From contig JAGBTR010000021.1 of NCBI GenBank assembly GCA_017631215.1, forward strand, positions 1 through 7,155: a DNA stretch of 7,155 bases. Reading direction: 5' to 3'. Positions 1-6,180 of this stretch are shown here, piece by piece; the stretch's first letter is position 1; each line of letters opens with the position of its first letter. The stretch is from Clostridia bacterium (GTDB taxonomy: Bacteria > Bacillota > Clostridia > Oscillospirales > CAG-272). A model generated the notes under the pieces. It was not told the origin of the DNA. It saw only the letters and a program-made list of their open reading frames with translations, and ran no database searches. The position numbers and the translations under genes were made by a program.

Positions 1-186
1 CATACGCGGCGCATTCTCGGCAAGAAAGGTGTCGATTCTTGCCTGCGACGTCCGACTCGGCACGGACATACGAATGCTACCGTCAGCCCTAACGCGCAGA
101 TTGAGCCGCTTGACACCGCCGACGTACAGCTCGTAGGGATAGACCTCCCCGCCGTAGGTGAATTGCATCAGCCTTGGATTTTTCAT
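1..186 (-). CDS. YgjP-like (DUF45) zinc metallopeptidase, N-terminal fragment
   Basis: Only the first 62 codons are present; the gene continues past the left edge of the window. The visible part starts MKNPRLMQFTYGG and goes on with a pattern typical of the N-terminus of the YgjP/DUF45 family: a beta-rich stretch with a 'KRLNLRVRADGSIRMSVP' core (residues 26-43), then a helix 'QARIDTFLAEN' (48-58) that in the family precedes a conserved Trp. Family members are predicted cytoplasmic zinc proteases with a downstream HExxH motif, which lies outside the window, so activity cannot be judged here. The start is ATG at 186-184, with AAGGGG at 193-198 six bases upstream. It overlaps the stop codon of the upstream NUDIX gene in an ATGA arrangement, so the two are probably translationally coupled. 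The family call rests on pattern recognition of a short fragment. Confidence 0.7.
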   Translation of the reverse strand, partial: MKNPRLMQFTYGGEVYPYELYVGGVKRLNLRVRADGSIRMSVPSRTSQARIDTFLAENAPRM

Positions 187-641
187 ACGCATCCCCTTGC
201 ATCAACGCCGCGCAGGCGACAATCAAGCTCATACAGTGCGGTTTTGTTGGAATCCCACTGCAAAAGCTCGCGCGCTTCCCTATAGGTCAGCCAGCGCACC
301 TCGGTATGCTCGTGCGACAGCAAGACCTCCGTCGGGCACGCAAAGGCAAAGCTATATTCGGGAATAACGTAAGCGTCCTTCGCCCAATGCGCGCGGTGGC
401 ACTTGGCAAAGCAGGTATTCGGCACGCAGGCGACCGAGCAAAGCGCGGTGACCGTTTCCGCGTGAACACCGCATTCCTCAAAAATCTCGCGTTGGGCGGC
501 CTCAAGCGGCGTCTCGTTATCCTCACCGCCACCTGCGACAAACTGCCATTGGTCGTGGTCGGCACGGTGGAGCACGCCGTAGAGGATCGCACCGCTCGTG
601 ATGCGATACGGGATGGCTAAAATTTGAAACGGTGCGCGCAT
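183..641 (-). CDS. NUDIX hydrolase
   Basis: A 152-residue protein with a perfect NUDIX box (G-x5-E-x7-R-E-U-x-E-E-x-G-U) at residues 37-59: G37, E43, R51-E52, E55-E56, G58-V59. NUDIX enzymes cleave nucleoside diphosphates linked to another group, using Mg2+ held by the REUxEE glutamates. Residues 5-36 form the first beta strands (FQILAIPYR..., then W32-Q33-F34 just before the box). The C-terminal part 'VRWLTYREARELLQWDSN' is the usual closing strand and helix. Overall size and layout recall the NudB/dATP pyrophosphohydrolase-like group, but the substrate cannot be told from sequence. The reading frame stays open upstream to about 881 with no stop. The start at 641 is chosen because a strong AAGGAGGT lies five bases before it and the promoter -10 box lies just upstream. 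The stop overlaps the start of the peptidase gene by four bases. Confidence 0.93.
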   Translation of the reverse strand: MRAPFQILAIPYRITSGAILYGVLHRADHDQWQFVAGGGEDNETPLEAAQREIFEECGVHAETVTALCSVACVPNTCFAKCHRAHWAKDAYVIPEYSFAFACPTEVLLSHEHTEVRWLTYREARELLQWDSNKTALYELDCRLRGVDARGCV

Positions 642-646
642 AGGTG

Positions 647-654
647 ACCTCCTT
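647..654 (-). promoter_or_regulatory. Ribosome binding site of the NUDIX gene
   Basis: Read on the minus strand this is AAGGAGGT, nearly full complementarity to the 16S rRNA 3' end, five bases before ATG at 641-639. It decides the start codon, since the open frame itself continues far upstream through the promoter. Confidence 0.88.
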
Positions 655-669
655 GACGGCTTTTCCATC

Positions 670-698
670 ATTATAGCACACACAAGGCCAATTTGCAA
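670..698 (-). promoter_or_regulatory. Sigma-A-type promoter for NUDIX and peptidase genes
   Basis: On the minus strand, TTGCAA (698-693, four of six matches to TTGACA), a 17-base spacer and a perfect TATAAT (675-670). Transcription would begin near 663, giving a leader of about 20 bases that ends in the strong ribosome binding site. The -35 box lies in the palindrome TTTGCAAA (692-699). Confidence 0.8.
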
Positions 699-718
699 AC
701 ATATTTTTAAAAAAGCCC

Positions 719-747
719 TTGACAATTTTCGCTTTTCTGTATATAAT
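719..747 (+). promoter_or_regulatory. Consensus promoter of valS
   Basis: TTGACA (719-724), a 17-base spacer and TATAAT (742-747), a six-of-six match at both boxes. Transcription would begin near 754, so the mRNA has a leader of about 305 bases before the valS start. Such a strong constitutive promoter fits control by premature termination in the leader. The -35 box is 20 bases from the -35 box of the divergent NUDIX promoter. Confidence 0.92.
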
Positions 748-753
748 AATTGG

Positions 754-1014
754 GTAAATGAACTTTTCCAACAGCGCAGAAGAGGAAGAGTAAGCGGTCG
801 AGTGAGTACAGAGAGCGGGCGGTATGGTGCGAGCCCGTCGAGCGAAGCCGCCGAAGGTCGCCTCCGAGCTGTCCGTGCCAAACGCCTTGCGGCGCAGTAG
901 TGCGGAACGGTCGCCCTCCGTTATCGGGGTGTCGAGTGCGTACCCGTCTCGGGTGCGAAATCAGGTGGTACCGCGTCCATCGTCCTGATGCCAAGTCAGG
1001 TCGGTGGCTTTTTT
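754..1014 (+). promoter_or_regulatory. T-box riboswitch (tRNA-Val sensing) in the valS leader
   Basis: T-box leaders bind uncharged tRNA and let transcription continue only when the cognate amino acid is scarce. Stem I is closed by CAGC/GCTG (772-775 with 868-871) and GAGG/CCTC (782-785 with 861-864). Above these lies the specifier loop, then GCGGT/GCCGC (794-798 with 847-851), the conserved AGAGAG (810-815) and an apical stem CGGGC/GCCCG (816-820 with 833-837). The 3' side of the specifier loop reads cgaagGTCg, giving the valine codon GUC at 857-859 followed by a purine. The antiterminator is ATCAGG/CCTGAT (960-965 with 984-989), with the bulge TGGTACC (966-972) and GCG/CGT (973-975 with 981-983). 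The bulge UGGU pairs with tRNA ending ACCA, fitting discriminator A of tRNA-Val. Specifier, discriminator and downstream gene all agree. Pairings were drawn by eye, not by folding software. Confidence 0.95.
977..1014 (+). terminator. Regulated terminator of the T-box leader
   Basis: A 12-position stem (977-988 with 996-1007) with one T-T mismatch and one G-T pair encloses a seven-base loop and is followed, after one C, by six T (1009-1014). The 5' arm includes CCTGA, which is also the 3' arm of the antiterminator, so the two folds exclude each other as expected for a transcriptional T-box switch. Confidence 0.92.
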
Positions 1015-1044
1015 GTTTGTTGGATGAGTTCAAAGAAAAGAAAA

Positions 1045-1050
1045 CGGAGG
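1045..1050 (+). promoter_or_regulatory. Ribosome binding site of valS
   Basis: CGGAGG, eight bases before ATG at 1059. It fixes the valS start: the same frame stays open back to a GTG at 900, inside the T-box, which would otherwise add 53 false codons. Confidence 0.88.
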
Positions 1051-1058
1051 ATTTTTTT

Positions 1059-3704
1059 ATGGCACAGGCATATCACGAGCTGCCGAAAACCTACAACCCG
1101 TCCGAGTTTGAGGATCGCATCTATCAGAATTGGTGCGAAAAGGGCTATTTCACGCCCGATGCGAAGAGCGAGGCTCCCTCGTATTCGATCGTCATTCCCC
1201 CTCCCAACATCACGGGTCAGCTTCATATGGGTCACGCGCTGGACAACACGCTCCAGGATATTCTCATCCGTTACAAGAGAATGCGCGGCTTCTGCACGCT
1301 TTGGCTCCCCGGCACCGATCACGCATCGATCGCTACCGAGGCGAAGATCGTCGAGGCGATGCGCAAGGAGGGTCTTTCCAAGGACGATCTTGGCAGAGAC
1401 AAGTTCCTTGAGCGCGCTTGGGCTTGGAAGGATCAGTACGGCGGAAGAATCATCTCCCAGCTCAAGAAGATGGGCTCGTCCTGCGACTGGACGCGCGAGA
1501 GATTCACGCTGGACGAGGGCTGCTCGGACGCCGTCAAGGAGGTCTTTGTCCGTCTCTATAAGAAGGGACTCATTTACCGCGGCGAAAGAATCATCAACTG
1601 GTGTCCCCATTGCAAGACCTCCATTTCCAATGCCGAGGTTGAATACGAGGAGCAAAAGGGTCACTTCTGGCATATCCGCTACCCGCTGGTCGGTGGCGGC
1701 GGATACGTTGAGGTTGCCACCACCCGTCCCGAGACGCTGCTTGGCGATACCGCAGTTGCAGTCAACCCCGAGGACGAAAGATACAAGGATCTGATCGGCA
1801 AATACGTCCTGCTGCCTCTGGTCGGCAGACGCATCCCGATCGTTGCCGATGAGCACGCACAGCTCGACAAGGGTACCGGTTGCGTGAAGATCACCCCCGC
1901 GCACGACCCCAACGACTTTGAGGTCGGTCGCCGTTGCCACCTTCCTATGGAGGTCGTTCTCACCGAGGACGCGAAGATCACCGACAATTATCCGAAATAC
2001 GCGGGTATGGATCGCTACGAGGCGCGCAAGGCCATCATCGAGGATCTCCGTGCAGGCGGATATCTCGCGGAAATCGAAGATCTCACTCACGAGGTCGGCA
2101 CCTGCTACCGTTGCGGTACCACCATCGAGCCGATGATCTCGCTGCAGTGGTTCGTCAAGATGGTTCCTCTGGCAAAGCCCGCCATCGAGGCTGTGCGCGA
2201 CGGTCGCATCAAGTTCGTCCCCGAGCGCTTTGACAAAAACTATTTCCACTGGATGGAGAACACGCAGGACTGGTGCATCTCGCGTCAGCTGTGGTGGGGT
2301 CACAGAATCCCCGCCTTCTACTGCGACGAGTGCGGCACGATGGAGGTCACCAAGGCCGACAGCGTCGTCTGCCCCAAGTGCGGCAAGCCGATGAAGCAGG
2401 ATCCCGACACGCTTGACACGTGGTTCTCCTCGGCACTCTGGCCCTTCTCTACGATGGGCTGGCCGAACGAGACGGAGGATCTGAAAAAGTTCTTCCCGAC
2501 CAACACGCTGGTCACGGGCTACGATATCATCACCTTCTGGGTGTCGAGAATGATCTTCTCGTCGCTCGAATATATGAATGAAATTCCCTTCGACACGGTG
2601 CTCATCCACGGTCTTGTGCGCGACGCACAGGGTCGCAAGATGTCCAAGTCGCTGGGCAACGGCATCGACCCGCTTGAGATCATCGCCGAGTACGGTGCCG
2701 ACGCGCTCCGCTTTGCGCTGGCGACGGGCAACAGCCCCGGAAACGATATGCGCTTCTCGGACGAGAAGATCGAGGCGGCGCGTAACTTCGCCAACAAGCT
2801 GTGGAACGCTTCCCGCTTCGTCCGTATGAATCTGACCATCGAGGACACCGCTCTTCCCGCCGTCGACGACATGACGACCGAGGACAAGTGGATCCTAACC
2901 CGCTACAACGAGACGGTCAAGACGGTCAACGAGTCGCTTGACAGCTTTGAGATCGGTGTGGCGCTGTCGACGCTGTACGACTTCACCTGGGATATCTTCT
3001 GCGATTGGTATATCGAGCTTTGCAAGGGACGTCTCAACGACAAGGAGAGTGCCGGCAACGAGGTCGCTCAGCGCGTGCTTTGCCACGTTCTGACCGGCAT
3101 CCTCAAGCTGCTCCATCCCTTCATCCCCTTCATCACCGAGGAGATCTATCAGTCGCTTCCTCACGAGGACGAGAGCATTATGATCTCGCGCTATCCCGTC
3201 TATGACGAATCGATGGTCTTCCCCGCTGACGCCGAGCGTATGAACAGCATCCTCGATGCCATCCGCGCCATCCGTAACCGCCGCAGTGAGATGAACATCG
3301 TTCCCTCGCGCCGCGCCAAGTTGTATATCGCCACCACGCACGCCGAGGACTTCCCCGTTTCGTCCTACGTCTTCTTCCAGAGACTCGCATCCGCGAGCGA
3401 GGTCGAGGTCGCAGAGAGCTTTGAGGGCAAGCTGAGCGCCGATGAGGCGGTCACGATCGTCACGCCCGTGGCGACCATTCTGCTCCCCCGTGCCGACATC
3501 ATCGATATGGAGAAGGAGAAGGCACGCCTGAATGCCGAAAAGGCCAAGCTGGAGGGTGAGATCGCAAGACTTTCCGCCAAGCTGTCCAACGAGGGCTTTG
3601 TCGCCAAGGCTCCCGCCGCCGTCGTCGAGGGCGAGCGTGCCAAGCTGGAAAAGGTTCGCGAAAATCTCGCGGGCGTCGTTTCGGCTTTGGAAAAAATGAA
3701 ATAA
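1059..3704 (+). CDS. valS: Valyl-tRNA synthetase (class I)
   Basis: Cytoplasmic enzyme that joins valine to tRNA-Val using ATP. It is 881 residues, close to the Bacillus-type enzyme and shorter than the E. coli form. Class I signatures are intact: [13 protein letters not shown] with HMGH at 56-59, and KMSKS at 527-531. The editing (CP1) domain, which hydrolyses mischarged Thr-tRNA, contains TTRPET at 221-226. The conserved [11 protein letters not shown] is at 408-418. Cysteine pairs C349/C352 and C422/C425/C438/C441 look like zinc-binding knuckles. The anticodon-binding helical domain follows KMSKS. The last 70 or so residues (about 812-881), rich in Lys, Glu, Ala and Leu, form the coiled-coil arm typical of ValRS and absent from IleRS and LeuRS. 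The gene follows a valine T-box, and the CGGAGG site eight bases upstream supports this start. No damage is seen. Confidence 0.98.
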   Translation: MAQAYHELPKTYNPSEFEDRIYQNWCEKGYFTPDAKSEAPSYSIVIPPPNITGQLHMGHALDNTLQDILIRYKRMRGFCTLWLPGTDHASIATEAKIVEAMRKEGLSKDDLGRDKFLERAWAWKDQYGGRIISQLKKMGSSCDWTRERFTLDEGCSDAVKEVFVRLYKKGLIYRGERIINWCPHCKTSISNAEVEYEEQKGHFWHIRYPLVGGGGYVEVATTRPETLLGDTAVAVNPEDERYKDLIGKYVLLPLVGRRIPIVADEHAQLDKGTGCVKITPAHDPNDFEVGRRCHLPMEVVLTEDAKITDNYPKYAGMDRYEARKAIIEDLRAGGYLAEIEDLTHEVGTCYRCGTTIEPMISLQWFVKMVPLAKPAIEAVRDGRIKFVPERFDKNYFHWMENTQDWCISRQLWWGHRIPAFYCDECGTMEVTKADSVVCPKCGKPMKQDPDTLDTWFSSALWPFSTMGWPNETEDLKKFFPTNTLVTGYDIITFWVSRMIFSSLEYMNEIPFDTVLIHGLVRDAQGRKMSKSLGNGIDPLEIIAEYGADALRFALATGNSPGNDMRFSDEKIEAARNFANKLWNASRFVRMNLTIEDTALPAVDDMTTEDKWILTRYNETVKTVNESLDSFEIGVALSTLYDFTWDIFCDWYIELCKGRLNDKESAGNEVAQRVLCHVLTGILKLLHPFIPFITEEIYQSLPHEDESIMISRYPVYDESMVFPADAERMNSILDAIRAIRNRRSEMNIVPSRRAKLYIATTHAEDFPVSSYVFFQRLASASEVEVAESFEGKLSADEAVTIVTPVATILLPRADIIDMEKEKARLNAEKAKLEGEIARLSAKLSNEGFVAKAPAAVVEGERAKLEKVRENLAGVVSALEKMK

Positions 3705-3745
3705 TTTGAAAAAAATTTCATAAAACCGGGAACATTTCCGATTTT

Positions 3746-3799
3746 GCTCCGTCTGTATGAGTGTAGACCACAAATCACACCCTGCAGACGGAGCTTTTT
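3746..3799 (+). terminator. Hairpin terminator between valS and the lipoprotein genes
   Basis: A perfect 10-bp inverted repeat, GCTCCGTCTG (3746-3755) and CAGACGGAGC (3785-3794), is followed directly by five T. The 29-base loop holds a smaller GTGT/ACAC pairing (3761-3764 with 3777-3780 by eye). It starts 41 bases after the valS stop and ends 29 bases before the next start codon. It is probably the valS terminator. The T run is short and the loop long, so read-through into the next genes, or an attenuator role, is possible. I see no convincing promoter between 3705 and 3827. Confidence 0.75.
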
Positions 3800-3827
3800 C
3801 GTCTGTGCAACACAAGGAGGAACTACT

Positions 3828-4862
3828 ATGAAAAACAGAAAGCTGACACTCGCGCTCGTCTTCGTTCTGCTGTTCTCGCTTGCACTGGCCTCGTGCGGTG
3901 CGTCCAACAAGGCGACCGCCGACAGCGACGGCTATTACAACGGGGGAACGTCCTACGATAAGAGCGAATCCTTCATGCCCGAGTCGCCGATGACGCCCGA
4001 TATGCCCATGGAGCCCTCGCTCGACGGTGACTACGGCTACAAGGGCGGCTACGATGCCCCCACCGCCGATTCGATCACGGGAGGCTCGGTCGTGGGCGAT
4101 GCGGCGCAGATGAGCGAAAAGATCATCCGCAACGTCTCCATCGATGCGCAGACCAAGGAATACGACAAGGCCATCGACGAGATCCGTGCCGAGGTGGCGC
4201 TTCTCGGCGGCTTTGAGGAGTCCTTCCACTCCTCGGGAAGAAACTACTATCAGAACGGCGTTTATTCTCGCTCGGCATATATGATGCTCCGCCTGCCCGC
4301 CGCACAGCTGGATGCCTTTCTCGGCAAGGTTGGCGGTATGGTCAACGTGCTCTCGCAGAGCTCCAACGCCCAGAACGTAACGGGCGAGTATTACGACATT
4401 CAGGCGCGGATCAGCGTGCTCGAGAGTGAGCGCGCAGCGTATGAGGAGATGCTCAAGCAATCGATGGATATCGACTATCTCCTGCAGGTCAAGGATCGCC
4501 TTTACAACGTTATTGAGGAGATCGAGTCCTATGAGACGCGACTCAAGCTGCTTGACAGCAAGGTCGCTTATTCGACCGTGACCATCTCGCTTGCCGAGGT
4601 CATCGAGTACACGCCCGTCATTACCGAGGAGCCCACCTTTGGTGAGCGCACGGCCGAGGCATTCAAGACCAGCTGGAAGAATTTTGCCCAGGGTTGCCAG
4701 AACTTTGCTATCTGGTTTGTCTTTGCCCTGCCCACGCTTCTCGTGCTGGCTGTGATTGCTACCGTTGCTACCGTGGTCGTTGTTCGCATCGTCCGCAAGC
4801 GCAGACGCGCACTGACGCCCACCGCGCCCAAGGCACCCGTCCCGGACGAGGAAAAGGGTTAA
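3828..4862 (+). CDS. DUF4349 domain lipoprotein with C-terminal membrane helix
   Basis: A 344-residue surface protein of unknown function. Residues 1-23 are a lipoprotein signal: basic MKNRK, a hydrophobic core, and lipobox L20-A21-S22-C23, with C23 the expected lipidated residue. Residues about 24-95 are a low-complexity linker rich in Gly, Tyr, Asp, Pro and Met. The DUF4349 domain runs from about 97 to 260. It begins 'KIIRNVSIDAQTKEYDKAI', has the 'GGFEES' turn (127-132) and the 'LRLPAAQLDAFL' segment (154-165), then a long coiled-coil hairpin (about 190-245) ending 'VAYSTVTISL'. A membrane helix follows at about 293-319, then a basic tail (RIVRKRRR) expected in the cytoplasm. AAGGAGG ends seven bases before ATG. 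The same frame is open back to 3744 but runs through the hairpin terminator, so the longer form is rejected. The serpin gene follows 27 bases later, suggesting one transcript. The role in the cell is not known. Confidence 0.9.
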   Translation: MKNRKLTLALVFVLLFSLALASCGASNKATADSDGYYNGGTSYDKSESFMPESPMTPDMPMEPSLDGDYGYKGGYDAPTADSITGGSVVGDAAQMSEKIIRNVSIDAQTKEYDKAIDEIRAEVALLGGFEESFHSSGRNYYQNGVYSRSAYMMLRLPAAQLDAFLGKVGGMVNVLSQSSNAQNVTGEYYDIQARISVLESERAAYEEMLKQSMDIDYLLQVKDRLYNVIEEIESYETRLKLLDSKVAYSTVTISLAEVIEYTPVITEEPTFGERTAEAFKTSWKNFAQGCQNFAIWFVFALPTLLVLAVIATVATVVVVRIVRKRRRALTPTAPKAPVPDEEKG

Positions 4863-4889
4863 TATCCAACACCACAAAGGAGGTCAGAT

Positions 4890-6140
4890 ATGAAAGGAAA
4901 ACGTATCGCACGCATCTGGGTCAGTCTCTTGCTTCTTTTTGCGATATCCTTGAGTGTCTGCGGCTGCACCGCGCCCTCCTCGCAGGAGCTTTCGGATGGG
5001 GTCACGCCCAACACGGTGACCGCCTCTGACGACCTGAGCCAAGGAAATGCCGCTGTGACCGACTTTGCGGTCAGGCTGCTTCAAGGCAGCAACGAGAGCG
5101 GCAAGAACACGCTGGTCTCGCCGCTGTCCGTGCTGTGCGCGCTATCGATGTCGGCAAACGGTGCAGACGGTGAGACGCGCGCCGAGATGGAGCGTGTCCT
5201 CGGTATGACCACAGAGCAGCTCAACCAATATGTCTACACCTATCAAAGCGCGCTCCCCCAGAGCGAGAGCGCCAAGCTCAGCCTTGCCAATTCCATCTGG
5301 TCGACCGATGACGCCCGCTTTACCGTCGACCGCGACTTTCTGCAGATCAACGCCGACTACTACGGTGCGGACGTCTTTCAAGTCCCCTTCGACGCGCCGA
5401 CCGTCGAGCGGATGAACGGCTGGGTGGATGAGCACACGGACGGTATGATCCCCAAGATCGTCGACGAGCTTCCGACCGACACGGTGATGTGTCTTATCAA
5501 TGCGCTCGCATTCGATGCGGAATGGACCACGCCCTACAGCGAAGATCAGGTGCGCAAGGGCACGTTTACAAGGCAGGACGGGACGGTGCAGGACGCCGAG
5601 CTGATGCACAGTGAGGAGTGGTACTTTCTCGAGGACGAGGACGCCACGGGCTTCATCAAGCATTATCGCGGTCGCGGCTACGCCTTCGTGGCGTTGCTCC
5701 CCAACGAGGGCGTCGACCTTGCCGACTACGTCGCCTCGCTCGACGGCGCATCGCTCCGCGAGCTGTTGACGCATCCGATCTCCACCACCGTCTATGCGGC
5801 GATGCCCAAGTTTGAGTCAACGTATGACGTCGAGCTGAGCGGTGTCCTTGCCGAGATGGGGATGCCGCTGGCGTTCGAGCCAGCCGACGCGGACTTCTCT
5901 CGATTGGGTCGGTATGAGGGCAAGAACATCTATATCAGCAGTATCCTTCACAAGACGGTGATCTCGGTCGGAGAAAAAGGAACAAAGGCGGGGGCGGTGA
6001 CGATGGTCGTGGACTCGCCCGACGATGCGCCGATGGATCCCAAACGCGTCACGCTCGATCGCCCCTTCCTCTATATGCTGATCGACTGTGAGAACAGCGT
6101 TCCCTTCTTCATCGGCACGGTGACCGAGCTGGAGAGATAA
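4890..6140 (+). CDS. Serpin-family protease inhibitor, predicted lipoprotein
   Basis: A 416-residue serpin (MEROPS I4-type fold), a suicide inhibitor of proteases that traps the enzyme after its reactive loop is cut. Residues 1-26 are a lipoprotein signal; V23-C24-G25-C26 is the best lipobox, so C26 is the likely lipidated residue, followed by a flexible linker to about 50. Serpin marks in order: NTLVSPLS (73-80), LSLANSIW, YYGADVFQVPF, 'MNGWVDEHTDGMI', the breach-region NALAFDAEW (204-212), 'MPKFESTYDVEL', then the reactive loop and RPFLYMLI (391-398) with the closing PFFIGTV. The hinge reads E362-K-G364-T365-K-A-G-A-V: Gly at P15, Thr at P14 and small residues at P12-P10 fit an inhibitory serpin. 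Counting 17 residues from E362 puts P1 at D378, though the loop length makes this uncertain. AAAGGAGG precedes ATG. A strong terminator follows. The target protease is unknown. Confidence 0.95.
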   Translation: MKGKRIARIWVSLLLLFAISLSVCGCTAPSSQELSDGVTPNTVTASDDLSQGNAAVTDFAVRLLQGSNESGKNTLVSPLSVLCALSMSANGADGETRAEMERVLGMTTEQLNQYVYTYQSALPQSESAKLSLANSIWSTDDARFTVDRDFLQINADYYGADVFQVPFDAPTVERMNGWVDEHTDGMIPKIVDELPTDTVMCLINALAFDAEWTTPYSEDQVRKGTFTRQDGTVQDAELMHSEEWYFLEDEDATGFIKHYRGRGYAFVALLPNEGVDLADYVASLDGASLRELLTHPISTTVYAAMPKFESTYDVELSGVLAEMGMPLAFEPADADFSRLGRYEGKNIYISSILHKTVISVGEKGTKAGAVTMVVDSPDDAPMDPKRVTLDRPFLYMLIDCENSVPFFIGTVTELER

Positions 6141-6148
6141 GTGCATAC

Positions 6149-6180
6149 AAAAAGGCTGTTGCCCACGCAACAGCCTTTTT
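6149..6180. terminator. Bidirectional terminator between the serpin and biotin ligase genes
   Basis: A 14-bp perfect inverted repeat (6149-6162 with 6167-6180) around a four-base loop CCAC. Its outer five pairs are an A tract on the left and a T tract on the right, so each strand has a GC-rich stem followed by a U run. The serpin stop ends nine bases before it. On the minus strand the stem overlaps the first two transcribed bases of the biotin ligase stop codon (6181-6179). Confidence 0.95.

Noticed and set aside
1024..1058. An ATG at 1024 in the valS leader, possible leader peptide or alternative start
   Set aside because: It is out of frame with valS, has no ribosome binding site, and the T-box already explains control of the gene.
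996..2609. A 537-codon open frame on the minus strand inside valS
   Set aside because: Antisense shadow of a well-supported synthetase gene whose motifs are all in the plus-strand frame; no ribosome binding site or recognisable domain.
3706..3734. TTGAAA at 3706-3711 as a -35 box for the lipoprotein genes
   Set aside because: No acceptable -10 box lies 16-18 bases downstream (the sequence there is G/C/A mixed, around GGAACA), and any transcript would run through the hairpin at 3746-3799.
2895..4877. A 660-codon open frame on the minus strand spanning the end of valS and all of the DUF4349 gene
   Set aside because: It is antisense to two clear genes, crosses a terminator and intergenic gap, has repetitive Leu/Gly/Asp/Arg composition typical of the antisense of G+C-rich codons, and shows no family motif.
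5142..5774. A 210-codon open frame on the minus strand inside the serpin gene
   Set aside because: Shadow of the serpin; no motif and no start signal, while the plus frame carries all serpin marks.
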